From the NCBI RefSeq assembly GCF_034009455.1, contig NZ_CP125380.1:716001-780000 (forward strand): a stretch of 64,000 bases of DNA, in the 5' to 3' direction. The DNA is from Pseudomonas sp. P5_109 (GTDB lineage: Bacteria; Pseudomonadota; Gammaproteobacteria; Pseudomonadales; Pseudomonadaceae). This document shows positions 57,027 to 64,000 of the stretch, piece by piece (positions within the stretch are counted from its first letter, which is position 1; each line of letters opens with the position of its first letter). A program made the translations under genes and the position numbers. The notes under the pieces are model-generated. The model did not search any database and was not told where the DNA came from. It worked only from the letters and a program-made list of their open reading frames with translations.

Positions 57027-58132
57027 CACAGCGCTCCTGCGTGTACAGCGGTGGCTTGTGCGCGGCGGGTCCAGCGCAGGTTCAGGCGGGGGCGATAGAG
57101 AATCAGCACATCACTGGCGAGCAGGAAAAACAGCATCATGCCCTGGAACAATTGGGTGATGGCTTGCGGCAGGTTCAGGCTCATTTGTGCGCTCTCGCCG
57201 CCGATGTACAACAACGCCATCAACAGGCTGGAAAACAGGATGCCGATGGGATTGAGGCGGCCGAGAAACACCACGGTGATCGCCGCATAGCCGTAGCCCG
57301 GCGAAACCTGCGGTACCAACTGGCCGATGGGCCCGGTGACCTCGCACACGCCGGCCAGCCCCGCCAGGCCACCGCTGATCAACAACGCGAGCCAGATCAG
57401 GCGCTTCTCGCGAAAGCCGACGAAACCGGCTGCGCGCTTGTCCAGCCCGAGCACTTTGATCTGGAAACCGACAAAGCTTTTCTGTAACAACACCCACACC
57501 GCCACCAACGCGAGCAGGGCGAAATACACCCCGGCGTGAACCCGGCCATCCTCCATCAACAGTGGCAAGCGGCTGGCGTCGCCGAACATCGCCGATTGAG
57601 GAAAGTTGAAACCTTCCAGGTCTTTCAGCGGACCGTGCACGCAATACAGCAGAAGGTTCAGGGCGATGTAGTTGAGCATGATGCTGGTCAGGATTTCATT
57701 GGCGTTGAAGCGCGTGCGCAACCACGCCGTCAGGCCGGCCCACGCGGCGCCGGCCAGGGTGCCGGTGAGCAGAATCGCCACCAGCGCCCAGCGGCTTTGC
57801 ATGCCGATGATGTTCACCGCCAGCGCACTGCCGGCCAACGCGCCGAGCAGCAGTTGACCTTCGGCGCCGATGTTCCAGATACGTGCCTGATAGGCCACCG
57901 CCAGGCCCAGGGCGCAGAGCAGAATCGGCAGGGCTTTGACCAACAATTCGGAGACGCCATACAGATCGCTGACCGGAGCGATCAGCAAGGTGTGCAAGGT
58001 CAGCAACGGGTCGTGCCCGAGCGCGATAAACAACAGTGATCCACAGCCCAGGGTCAGTGCAGCCGCCAGCAACGGCGAGCACCACAGCATCAGGCGCGAT
58101 TGCTGGCCACGGGGTTCAAGAGAAAGCAGCAT
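57026..58132 (-). CDS. ABC transporter permease, BMP/nucleoside type (first permease)
   Basis: A 368-residue permease of the BPD-transp-2 family. Helices start near residue 15 (LMLWCSPLLAAALTLGCGSL). The family segment YQARIWNIGAEGQLLLGALA and the EAA-like region near VLGLDKRAAGFVGF are present. The ATG at 58132 has GGAG seven bases upstream; a start further out (58261) lies inside the ATPase gene and is not supported. It is the middle gene of the ATPase-permease-permease operon. Confidence 0.92.
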   Translation of the reverse strand: MLLSLEPRGQQSRLMLWCSPLLAAALTLGCGSLLFIALGHDPLLTLHTLLIAPVSDLYGVSELLVKALPILLCALGLAVAYQARIWNIGAEGQLLLGALAGSALAVNIIGMQSRWALVAILLTGTLAGAAWAGLTAWLRTRFNANEILTSIMLNYIALNLLLYCVHGPLKDLEGFNFPQSAMFGDASRLPLLMEDGRVHAGVYFALLALVAVWVLLQKSFVGFQIKVLGLDKRAAGFVGFREKRLIWLALLISGGLAGLAGVCEVTGPIGQLVPQVSPGYGYAAITVVFLGRLNPIGILFSSLLMALLYIGGESAQMSLNLPQAITQLFQGMMLFFLLASDVLILYRPRLNLRWTRRAQATAVHAGAL

Positions 58133-58143
58133 GTGACACTCCG

Positions 58144-59709
58144 TTAGCGCGTGGCGGATGCGAGAGGTTGAGGGGTATCGAACTGGCCGGCCATCCAGCC
58201 GCCGACATCGCTCAGGCGTGTATCGACGGTGGCGTGGAGCGTCGAAAGCCGACCGCCGCACAAAGCGCCGAGGCGGTCGCTGATCTGGAACAGTTCGTCG
58301 AGGTCTTCGGAAATCACCAGGATCGCCGCACCGGCATCGCGTAAGGCAATCAACGCGCGATGAATCGTGGCGGCTGCACCGACATCCACGCCCCAGGTTG
58401 GATGCGCGGCCACCAGCAGTTTCGGTTGCTGGAGGATTTCCCGGCCGAGGATGAATTTCTGCAAGTTGCCGCCGGACAGGCTGCGGGCTGGGGTCTGGCT
58501 ATCGGGCGTCTTTACACCGAATCGACGGATGATCTCCTCGGCCAGCGCGGTGACTTTGCTGCGCTGGATCAGGCCGTTACTCAGCAGCCCTTGCTGGAAA
58601 GCGGTCAATAGCGCGTTGTCTGCCAGGCTCAATTCCGGCACCGCACCATGGCCCAGGCGTTCGGCCGGGACAAACGCCAGGCCTCGTTCGCGACGGGCGT
58701 CGGGGCGCAAATGGGCGACCGCCTCGCGGCCAAAGCGAATCGTTGCGCCGTCGTGTCGCGACAAGCGTTGTTCGCCGCTGAGCAGGGCCAGCAATTCATC
58801 CTGGCCATTGCCCGCCACGCCGGCGATGCCGACGATTTCCCCACTGCGCACCTCAAGGTTAATGCCCTTGAGCGAGCAGCCGAACGGGTCCGGGTTGTGC
58901 CAGGACAAGTTGTCCACGTTGAGGAATGCGGCAGTCCCTGCCACCTTCGGATAATCGGCGATCAACTCCGCCGACTCACCGACCATCAAACGCGCCAGTT
59001 GCTGATCCGAACACTCAGCCGGCACGCAATGCCCGGCCACCCGACCGCCGCGTAAAACGGTTGCGCTGTGGCACAACGCGCGGACCTCCCCAAGTTTGTG
59101 GCTGATGAACAAAACGCTGCAACCTTCGGCGGCGAGCCGGCGCAGGGTGACGAACAAGTCGTCGGCCTCTTGCGGCGTCAACACCGAAGTCGGTTCATCG
59201 AGAATCAGCAGGCGGATGTCCTGCATCAGGCAGCGAATGATTTCCACCCGTTGCCGCTCGCCAATCGACAGGCTGTGGACAAGTCGTTCCGGTTCCAGCG
59301 CCATGCCGTAGCGCCGGGACACCTCGCGAATCTTCGGCTCAAGCTGTCTGGGTGTGCCTGCCGCCGCGCCCATGGCCAAGGCGATGTTCTGCGCCACGCT
59401 CAGGGTTTCGAACAACGAGAAGTGCTGGAACACCATGCCGATTCCCAAACCCCGCGCCTGGGCCGGGTTACGCAGGCTCACCCGTTGACCTTGCCAGATC
59501 ACCTCGCCCGAATCGGCGTGAGTGACGCCGTAGATGATCTTCATCAGCGTACTTTTGCCCGCGCCGTTTTCGCCGAGCAGGGCATGGATCTCGCCAGGGG
59601 CAATGGTCAGGTCGATGGCATCGTTGGCCAGGCAACCGGGGTAGCGTTTGGTGATTCTGCGCAGTTGCAGGCGCGCAATCGGATCTTGGACTGGAGCGGG
59701 ATTGGGCAT
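58144..59709 (-). CDS. ABC transporter ATPase with two nucleotide-binding domains
   Basis: A 521-residue double ABC protein, as in purine and sugar importers. Domain 1 has Walker A GENGAGKST, the signature SIGERQRVEI and Walker B LLILDEPTS. Domain 2 has a degenerate P-loop (GVAGNGQDEL) but an intact LSGGNLQKFILG signature; its Walker B (LLVAAHPTWG) also deviates, as is usual for this family. It is the first gene of the operon and has the DnaA-box-rich region just upstream. Confidence 0.93.
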   Translation of the reverse strand: MPNPAPVQDPIARLQLRRITKRYPGCLANDAIDLTIAPGEIHALLGENGAGKSTLMKIIYGVTHADSGEVIWQGQRVSLRNPAQARGLGIGMVFQHFSLFETLSVAQNIALAMGAAAGTPRQLEPKIREVSRRYGMALEPERLVHSLSIGERQRVEIIRCLMQDIRLLILDEPTSVLTPQEADDLFVTLRRLAAEGCSVLFISHKLGEVRALCHSATVLRGGRVAGHCVPAECSDQQLARLMVGESAELIADYPKVAGTAAFLNVDNLSWHNPDPFGCSLKGINLEVRSGEIVGIAGVAGNGQDELLALLSGEQRLSRHDGATIRFGREAVAHLRPDARRERGLAFVPAERLGHGAVPELSLADNALLTAFQQGLLSNGLIQRSKVTALAEEIIRRFGVKTPDSQTPARSLSGGNLQKFILGREILQQPKLLVAAHPTWGVDVGAAATIHRALIALRDAGAAILVISEDLDELFQISDRLGALCGGRLSTLHATVDTRLSDVGGWMAGQFDTPQPLASATR

Positions 59710-60255
59710 GACAGGCTCGGTGCTGTTGGACTTGTGCCTGTGGATAAAGCAATTTTCTGGCCACTAGGTCAGGAAAATCTCCAAGTCCTGTGAGCCGAGG
59801 CGTTGAGTGCGCCACTTTCAAATGGGTCGCACGGAACCGGGCACCACATGGGGGCAATGCCGCGAATCAAGCCCTGATTTTGCCCGTGCGCTTTTGGTCA
59901 AAAAATGAGCAATCGACCAAGAGCCATGTCGTACATGGCGCGGCGAAGGCCATGAACGGGTTATCCACAGATTGCTCCACAGTATTTGTGTGCAAGCTCA
60001 AGGCACGGGCATAAGCACTGTGTGGCTTTCTTCTAAAGGTGCTAAACCGTCGTAACTGTTTGTTTTTGTTTGAATTTGATGCGCGTGATGGCGGATTGGA
60101 CGAAAATTGAGCAAAGTCCGCAAAGCCGCATGACAGAAGGGTTACAGCGGTATGTGCTCAGGTTATCCACAGCCGGGTGCACAGCAGATGTGGGCAAATA
60201 TGGAATATGTGAAAAAGTGCCGTGCCCCAAAAGATCGCAGCCTGTGCTGAAGTCT
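59710..60255. other. Gene-free region with DnaA-box cluster
   Basis: About 546 bases between the ATPase start and the yigZ stop. Three perfect 9-mers TTATCCACA or its complement occur at 59739-59747 (minus), 59961-59969 (plus) and 60163-60171 (plus); a relaxed match, TGTGAAAAA, lies at 60208-60216. A T-rich stretch is near 60055-60075. It also must contain the ATPase operon promoter. No gene or REP unit is visible. This could be a DnaA-titration or replication-timing site; it is not the standard dnaA-rpmH origin context. Confidence 0.6.
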
Positions 60256-60837
60256 TTAGCGCTGCAGCAAAATGCGCCCGCGACTCAAATCGGCCAGTTG
60301 TGACTGCAAGGCAGCGATCTGCGCCTCGCCTACGGCCAACTGCAGCTCGACACCATTGGCGGTGAAGGTTTCATCCACAACCAATCCACCTGCCTGCGTC
60401 ACCCTCAGCTTGACCAGGGCCAACTCGGCAAATCCGCAAGCGCAACGCAGCGCTACCCGGCTGATCAGCTCGATCTTTGGCGCCGCTTGCAGGCATTTGT
60501 TTGCCCCGCCGCCATAGGCCCGGGCGAGCCCGCCGGTGCCCAGTTGGATGCCGCCATACCAGCGAATCACCAGCACCGCGACCTGATCGCAATCCTGTGC
60601 CTCTATTGCTGCCAGAATCGGCCGGCCGGCCGTACCACCGGGCTCGCCATCATCGGTGCTGCGGTAATGATCGCCGAGTTTCCACGCCCAGCAGTTGTGC
60701 GAGGCATTCAAGTCACTGTGCTGTTCAATGAACGCCTGGGCCTCGGCCGGGCTGGCAATCGGCGCGGCGAAGGTGATGAAGCGGCTTTTGCGAATCTCTT
60801 CGCTGTATTCGCAAAAACCGCTGAGGGTAAATGGCAT
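60256..60837 (-). CDS. yigZ: YigZ/IMPACT family protein
   Basis: A 193-residue cytoplasmic protein. The N-terminal IMPACT/UPF0029 fold has HNCWAWKLGDHYRSTDDGEP and VLVIRWYGGIQLGTGGLARA, both family hallmarks, and the C-terminal domain of about 60 residues is the RNA-binding-like YigZ half. Function is not settled. It stands alone just upstream of the TetR gene stop. Confidence 0.9.
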   Translation of the reverse strand: MPFTLSGFCEYSEEIRKSRFITFAAPIASPAEAQAFIEQHSDLNASHNCWAWKLGDHYRSTDDGEPGGTAGRPILAAIEAQDCDQVAVLVIRWYGGIQLGTGGLARAYGGGANKCLQAAPKIELISRVALRCACGFAELALVKLRVTQAGGLVVDETFTANGVELQLAVGEAQIAALQSQLADLSRGRILLQR

Positions 60838-60855
60838 ACGTACCTGAATGGCTAC

Positions 60856-61506
60856 TTAGATGGCAGGTTTCAGGCCGCAGCCCTTGAGAATGATACGGAT
60901 CAGGTTGTCCCCGGCGTCTTCCATGTCCTGTTTGGTCAACCTGGTACGCCCGGTGACGCGGCAGATCTGCGTGGCGAAGTCGGCGTAGTGCTGGGTGCTG
61001 CCCCACAACAGGAAGATCAAGTGTACCGGGTCGACCGGGTCCATTTTACCGGCGTCGATCCAGGCCTGGAACACGCCCGCACGGCCCTGGAACCAGGTAC
61101 GGTAATCCTGGTTGAAGTATTCGGTCAGGCACACTCCGCCGCTGATGACTTCCATGGCGAAAATCCGCGAGGCCTGCGGTTGGCGTCGGGAAAACTCCAT
61201 TTTCGCACGGATGTAACGGGTCAAGGCTTCGCTCGGATCGTCCTCGGCGGTGAGGGTGTTGAAGGTGCTGTCCCACAGCTCGATGATGTTGCTCAGCACC
61301 GCCACGTACAAACCAAGCTTGTTGGTGAAGTAGTAATGCAGGTTCGCCTTGGGCAGCCCGGCATTCTGGGCGATGGTGTTCATGCTCGTGCCTTTGTACC
61401 CGTGACGGGCGAACTCGTCTTCGGCGGCTTTGATGATGGTCTCTTCGTTTTTCTGACGAATGCGGCTGACGGGTTTTCCGCCGTGGGCTGGGACTTCAAA
61501 GGTCAT
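60856..61506 (-). CDS. TetR family transcriptional regulator (RutR-like)
   Basis: A 216-residue regulator. The helix-turn-helix is near residues 35-60 (TSMNTIAQNAGLPKANLHYY), and the ligand-binding half resembles RutR-type proteins (VISGGVCLTEYFNQDYRTWF). RutR senses uracil/thymine; a related role in pyrimidine or beta-alanine metabolism is plausible next to bauA. In P. aeruginosa PA0133 occupies the corresponding place. The ATG at 61506 is chosen over the longer frame to 61602, which has no family support. Confidence 0.87.
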   Translation of the reverse strand: MTFEVPAHGGKPVSRIRQKNEETIIKAAEDEFARHGYKGTSMNTIAQNAGLPKANLHYYFTNKLGLYVAVLSNIIELWDSTFNTLTAEDDPSEALTRYIRAKMEFSRRQPQASRIFAMEVISGGVCLTEYFNQDYRTWFQGRAGVFQAWIDAGKMDPVDPVHLIFLLWGSTQHYADFATQICRVTGRTRLTKQDMEDAGDNLIRIILKGCGLKPAI

Positions 61507-61608
61507 AAGCACTTCCGAACTGGTGGGTGGGACGGCGAGTGTGTTGATAACGTACCCACCGGCTCCAGACAAGGCCTCACACAATAAAACACTGCACCGC
61601 AATCTACT

Positions 61609-61695
61609 GTGGGAGCGGGCTTGCTCGCGAAGGCGGTGTGTCAGCTATGCAGATATCGACTGACACGGCCTCTTCGCGAGCAAGCCCGCTCCCAC
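61609..61695. repeat. REP doublet, GTGGGAGCGGGC family
   Basis: Complete inverted pair, about 45 bases apart, between the start of the TetR gene and the LysR gene stop. Confidence 0.87.
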
Positions 61696-61701
61696 AATTT
61701 T

Positions 61702-62622
61702 TCAACGTGTCGCGGCCAGACTCTCGAGAAAACTCTCCAGCACCAGGTGCGGGCGACGGCCCTTGCGGGTAACCGACGCCAGGCTCAGGTCATAGAAGCG
61801 AGTTTTCGCTTTCAACGCTCGCAACCGGCCTTGCTGCACCCAAAGACTCGCATAGTGATCCGGCAGGTAGCCGATGTAGCGTCCGGTCAGGATCAGGAAC
61901 GCCATGCCTTCGCGGTCCGAGGCGCTGGCGGTGCAATTGAGCGCCTGGTAGTGAGCCTGGATCTCCGCTGGCAAACGGAAGGTCGGTGCGATGGCGTCCT
62001 GGCTGTTCAGGCGTTCGTCGTCCAGTTGTTTATCGTCGACATAAAACAGCGGATGGCCGACCGCGCAGTACAACAGCGAACGTTCGCTATACAGCGGTTG
62101 ATACTCCAGCCCCGACAATGCGCTGGCCTGCGGCACCACGCCGACGTGCAGGCGGCCGTCGAGCACGCCTTGTTCGACTTCATTGGGCGCGATCATGCGG
62201 ATCTGGATCTGCACGTCCGGGCCGCGTTCCTTCAATTGCGCGAGGGCGTGGGTGATGCGCATGTGGGGCAGGGTGACCAGGTTGTCCGTCAAGCCGATGA
62301 TCAATTCGCCGCGCAAGTGCTGGTGCAGGCCATTGACCTCGGTGCGGAAGCTTTCCAGCGCGCTTAACAACTGCAACGCCGATTGATAGACCTCGCGGCC
62401 TTCTTCGGTCAGGGAGAACCCGGCACGTCCCCGTTGGCACAGGCGCAGACCGAGGCGTTGCTCCAGATCGCTCATCTGCTGGCTGATCGCCGAGCGACCA
62501 ATCCCCAGCACGGTCTCCGCCGCGGAGAAACCGCCGCATTCCACCACGCTGCGAAAGATCCGCAGCAGGCGAATATCAAAGTCGCTGACCTGGGCCAGCG
62601 GATCGGGACGGCGAGTGCTCAT
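61702..62622 (-). CDS. LysR family regulator divergent from bauA
   Basis: A 306-residue LysR protein: helix-turn-helix GGFSAAETVLGIGRSAISQQ, a linker helix (LEQRLGLRLCQRGRAGFSLT) and an effector-binding domain (LRGELIIGLTDNLVTLPHMR). The ATG at 62622 begins MSTRRPDPLAQVSDFDIRLL; a TTG at 62634 would add four residues. It shares a 137-base divergent region with bauA, so it is a likely regulator of that gene. Confidence 0.9.
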   Translation of the reverse strand: MSTRRPDPLAQVSDFDIRLLRIFRSVVECGGFSAAETVLGIGRSAISQQMSDLEQRLGLRLCQRGRAGFSLTEEGREVYQSALQLLSALESFRTEVNGLHQHLRGELIIGLTDNLVTLPHMRITHALAQLKERGPDVQIQIRMIAPNEVEQGVLDGRLHVGVVPQASALSGLEYQPLYSERSLLYCAVGHPLFYVDDKQLDDERLNSQDAIAPTFRLPAEIQAHYQALNCTASASDREGMAFLILTGRYIGYLPDHYASLWVQQGRLRALKAKTRFYDLSLASVTRKGRRPHLVLESFLESLAATR

Positions 62623-62759
62623 ACGATTACTCAAAGTTTAGTAGTTGGCTGACTGAACATTAGAAGAGTTGCATTTCACCGACTTTATCTCCGTGGCAAT
62701 TTAGCTGCAACAACGGTTTTCAATCCTTACGCCGCTTATTGCCTTGCGAGGTTTTGCCC

Positions 62760-64000
62760 ATGAACTTGCCTGAAAACGCCCCGACTTCCCTGGCTAGCCA
62801 GCTGAAGCTCGATGCTCACTGGATGCCTTACACCGCCAACCGTAACTTTCAGCGCGACCCTCGCCTGATCGTTGGCGCCGAAGGCAGCTGGCTGATCGAT
62901 GACAAGGGCCGCAAGGTTTATGACTCGCTGTCCGGTCTGTGGACCTGCGGCGCCGGCCACACCCGCAAGGAAATCCAGGAAGCGGTCGCCAAGCAACTGG
63001 GCACGCTCGATTACTCACCAGCCTTCCAATACGGCCACCCGCTGTCGTTCCAGCTGGCTGAGAAAATCACCGACCTGACCCCGGGCAACCTGAACCACGT
63101 GTTCTTCACCGACTCGGGCTCTGAGTGTGCTGATACCGCCGTGAAGATGGTCCGCGCCTACTGGCGTCTGAAAGGCCAGTCGACCAAGACCAAAATGATC
63201 GGCCGTGCCCGTGGTTACCACGGTGTGAACATCGCCGGTACCAGCCTCGGTGGCGTGAACGGCAACCGCAAGCTGTTCGGTCAGGCGATGATGGATGTCG
63301 ACCACCTGCCGCACACTTTGCTGGCAAGCAACGCTTACTCCCGTGGCATGCCGGAGCAGGGCGGTGTCGCCCTGGCTGACGAACTGCTGAAGCTGATCGA
63401 ACTGCACGATGCATCGAACATCGCCGCTGTGTTCGTCGAGCCATTGGCCGGTTCCGCTGGCGTGCTGGTTCCACCACAGGGTTACCTCAAGCGTCTGCGT
63501 GAAATCTGCGACCAGCACAATATCCTGCTGGTGTTCGACGAAGTGATCACCGGTTTCGGCCGTACCGGCACCATGTTCGGCGCGACCACCTTCGGCGTGA
63601 CCCCGGACCTGATGTGCATCGCCAAGCAAGTCACCAACGGCGCGATCCCGATGGGCGCAGTGATTGCCAGCTCCGAGATCTACCAGACCTTCATGAATCA
63701 GCCGACGCCTGAATACGCGGTGGAATTCCCTCACGGCTACACCTATTCCGCGCACCCGGTGGCTTGCGCCGCGGGCCTGGCAGCACTCGACCTGCTGCAA
63801 AAGGAAAACCTGGTGCAGAGCGTGGCCGAAGTCGCACCGCATTTCGAAAACGCGCTGCATGGCCTGAAGGGCACCAAGAACATCATCGACATCCGCAACT
63901 TCGGCCTGGCCGGCGCGATCCAGATCGCTCCACGTGACGGCGACGCCATCGTGCGTCCGTTCGAAGCGGGCATGGCGCTGTGGAAAGCCGGGTTCTACGT
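62760..64000 (+). CDS. bauA: Beta-alanine:pyruvate transaminase BauA (cut by right edge)
   Basis: A class III omega-aminotransferase open to the window end (413 codons visible of about 450). PLP lysine is Lys289 in CIAKQVTNGAIPMG. The amino-donor and cofactor motifs include DSGSECADTAVKMVRAYWRL, ARGYHGVNIAGTSLGG and VFDEVITGFGRTG. It converts beta-alanine and pyruvate to malonate semialdehyde and alanine, a step in beta-alanine and pyrimidine breakdown. It diverges from a LysR gene, and the TetR gene nearby may also act on it. Confidence 0.94.
   Translation, partial: MNLPENAPTSLASQLKLDAHWMPYTANRNFQRDPRLIVGAEGSWLIDDKGRKVYDSLSGLWTCGAGHTRKEIQEAVAKQLGTLDYSPAFQYGHPLSFQLAEKITDLTPGNLNHVFFTDSGSECADTAVKMVRAYWRLKGQSTKTKMIGRARGYHGVNIAGTSLGGVNGNRKLFGQAMMDVDHLPHTLLASNAYSRGMPEQGGVALADELLKLIELHDASNIAAVFVEPLAGSAGVLVPPQGYLKRLREICDQHNILLVFDEVITGFGRTGTMFGATTFGVTPDLMCIAKQVTNGAIPMGAVIASSEIYQTFMNQPTPEYAVEFPHGYTYSAHPVACAAGLAALDLLQKENLVQSVAEVAPHFENALHGLKGTKNIIDIRNFGLAGAIQIAPRDGDAIVRPFEAGMALWKAGFY

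Noticed and set aside
59739..60216. Main chromosomal origin oriC
   Set aside because: dnaA, dnaN, rpmH and gidA are absent from the window, and three boxes are fewer than expected for a Pseudomonas oriC; a secondary DnaA-binding site is the more cautious reading.

Overview
The window is high-GC chromosomal DNA from a Pseudomonas, most likely of the P. fluorescens group. Three things point there. Gene blocks follow P. aeruginosa order (dsbD-ctpL-gcbA-DUF2333-NUDIX-SUI1-speA; the pprA/fppA/pprB/tad region; bauA-TetR-purine ABC transporter-8-oxoguanine deaminase-adenine deaminase). Many intergenic spaces hold Pseudomonas-type REP doublets. A DUF6124 gene is also present. No rRNA, tRNA, prophage, transposase or CRISPR array was found. 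This reading comes from sequence inspection and remembered synteny, not from a database search.

Layout. 1-10.2 kb: thiol/disulfide transport (dsbD, cut by the left edge), a CtpL-like chemoreceptor, the diguanylate cyclase GcbA, a DUF2333 membrane protein, a Nudix hydrolase, a SUI1-like protein and arginine decarboxylase SpeA. 10.4-12.5 kb: a compact VgrG translationally coupled to a DUF4123 adaptor, with no effector beside them. 12.5-16.8 kb: a MATE exporter, a small membrane protein, a MazG-like/CmoM pair and two tandem DUF4136 lipoproteins. 16.9-31.1 kb: a Tad/Flp pilus locus (tadG, pprA, a TadE-like pseudopilin, fppA, pprB, then tadC-B-A-Z-rcpC facing flp, plus a lone receiver protein). 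No gene for the RcpA secretin or for TadD is present. Two copies of a ~495-bp direct repeat bracket the core of this locus, and the right copy runs into a 69-bp REP-containing tandem array.

32-38 kb: a MaoC-like dehydratase, a large FabG-type reductase and a thiolase, then a dCache chemoreceptor with an intact amino-acid-binding motif. 38-43.2 kb: a RIO-type kinase and a copper module (cueR-copA, copZ, a small periplasmic protein) with two CueR-type operators. 43.2-48 kb: an MFS exporter, a 57-residue protein, a quinone-reductase-like enzyme divergent from a LysR regulator, and an ArsR-type regulator. 48-59.7 kb: a purine-salvage region (adenine/adenosine deaminase, 2OG-Fe(II) oxygenase, BMP-type binding protein, 8-oxoguanine deaminase, two permeases and an ATPase), interrupted by a CaxA-like antiporter, an SDR, a MerR regulator and a small membrane protein. 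59.7-60.3 kb: a gene-free stretch with three perfect DnaA boxes. 60.3-64 kb: yigZ, a TetR regulator, and a LysR regulator divergent from bauA, which the right edge cuts.

How the parts fit. PprA/PprB would control the pilus genes, and FppA would mature Flp and the TadE-like pseudopilin. The RcpC-TadZ-TadA-TadB-TadC operon would form the inner machine, but it needs an outer-membrane pore from elsewhere. The purine genes plausibly import and deaminate nucleobases. CueR would switch on copper export (CopA) and chaperoning (CopZ) together. The features most worth a second look are the incomplete Tad locus and its flanking repeats, the REP tandem array, the three-way-junction RNA upstream of the DUF6124 gene, the DnaA-box cluster and the compact VgrG.
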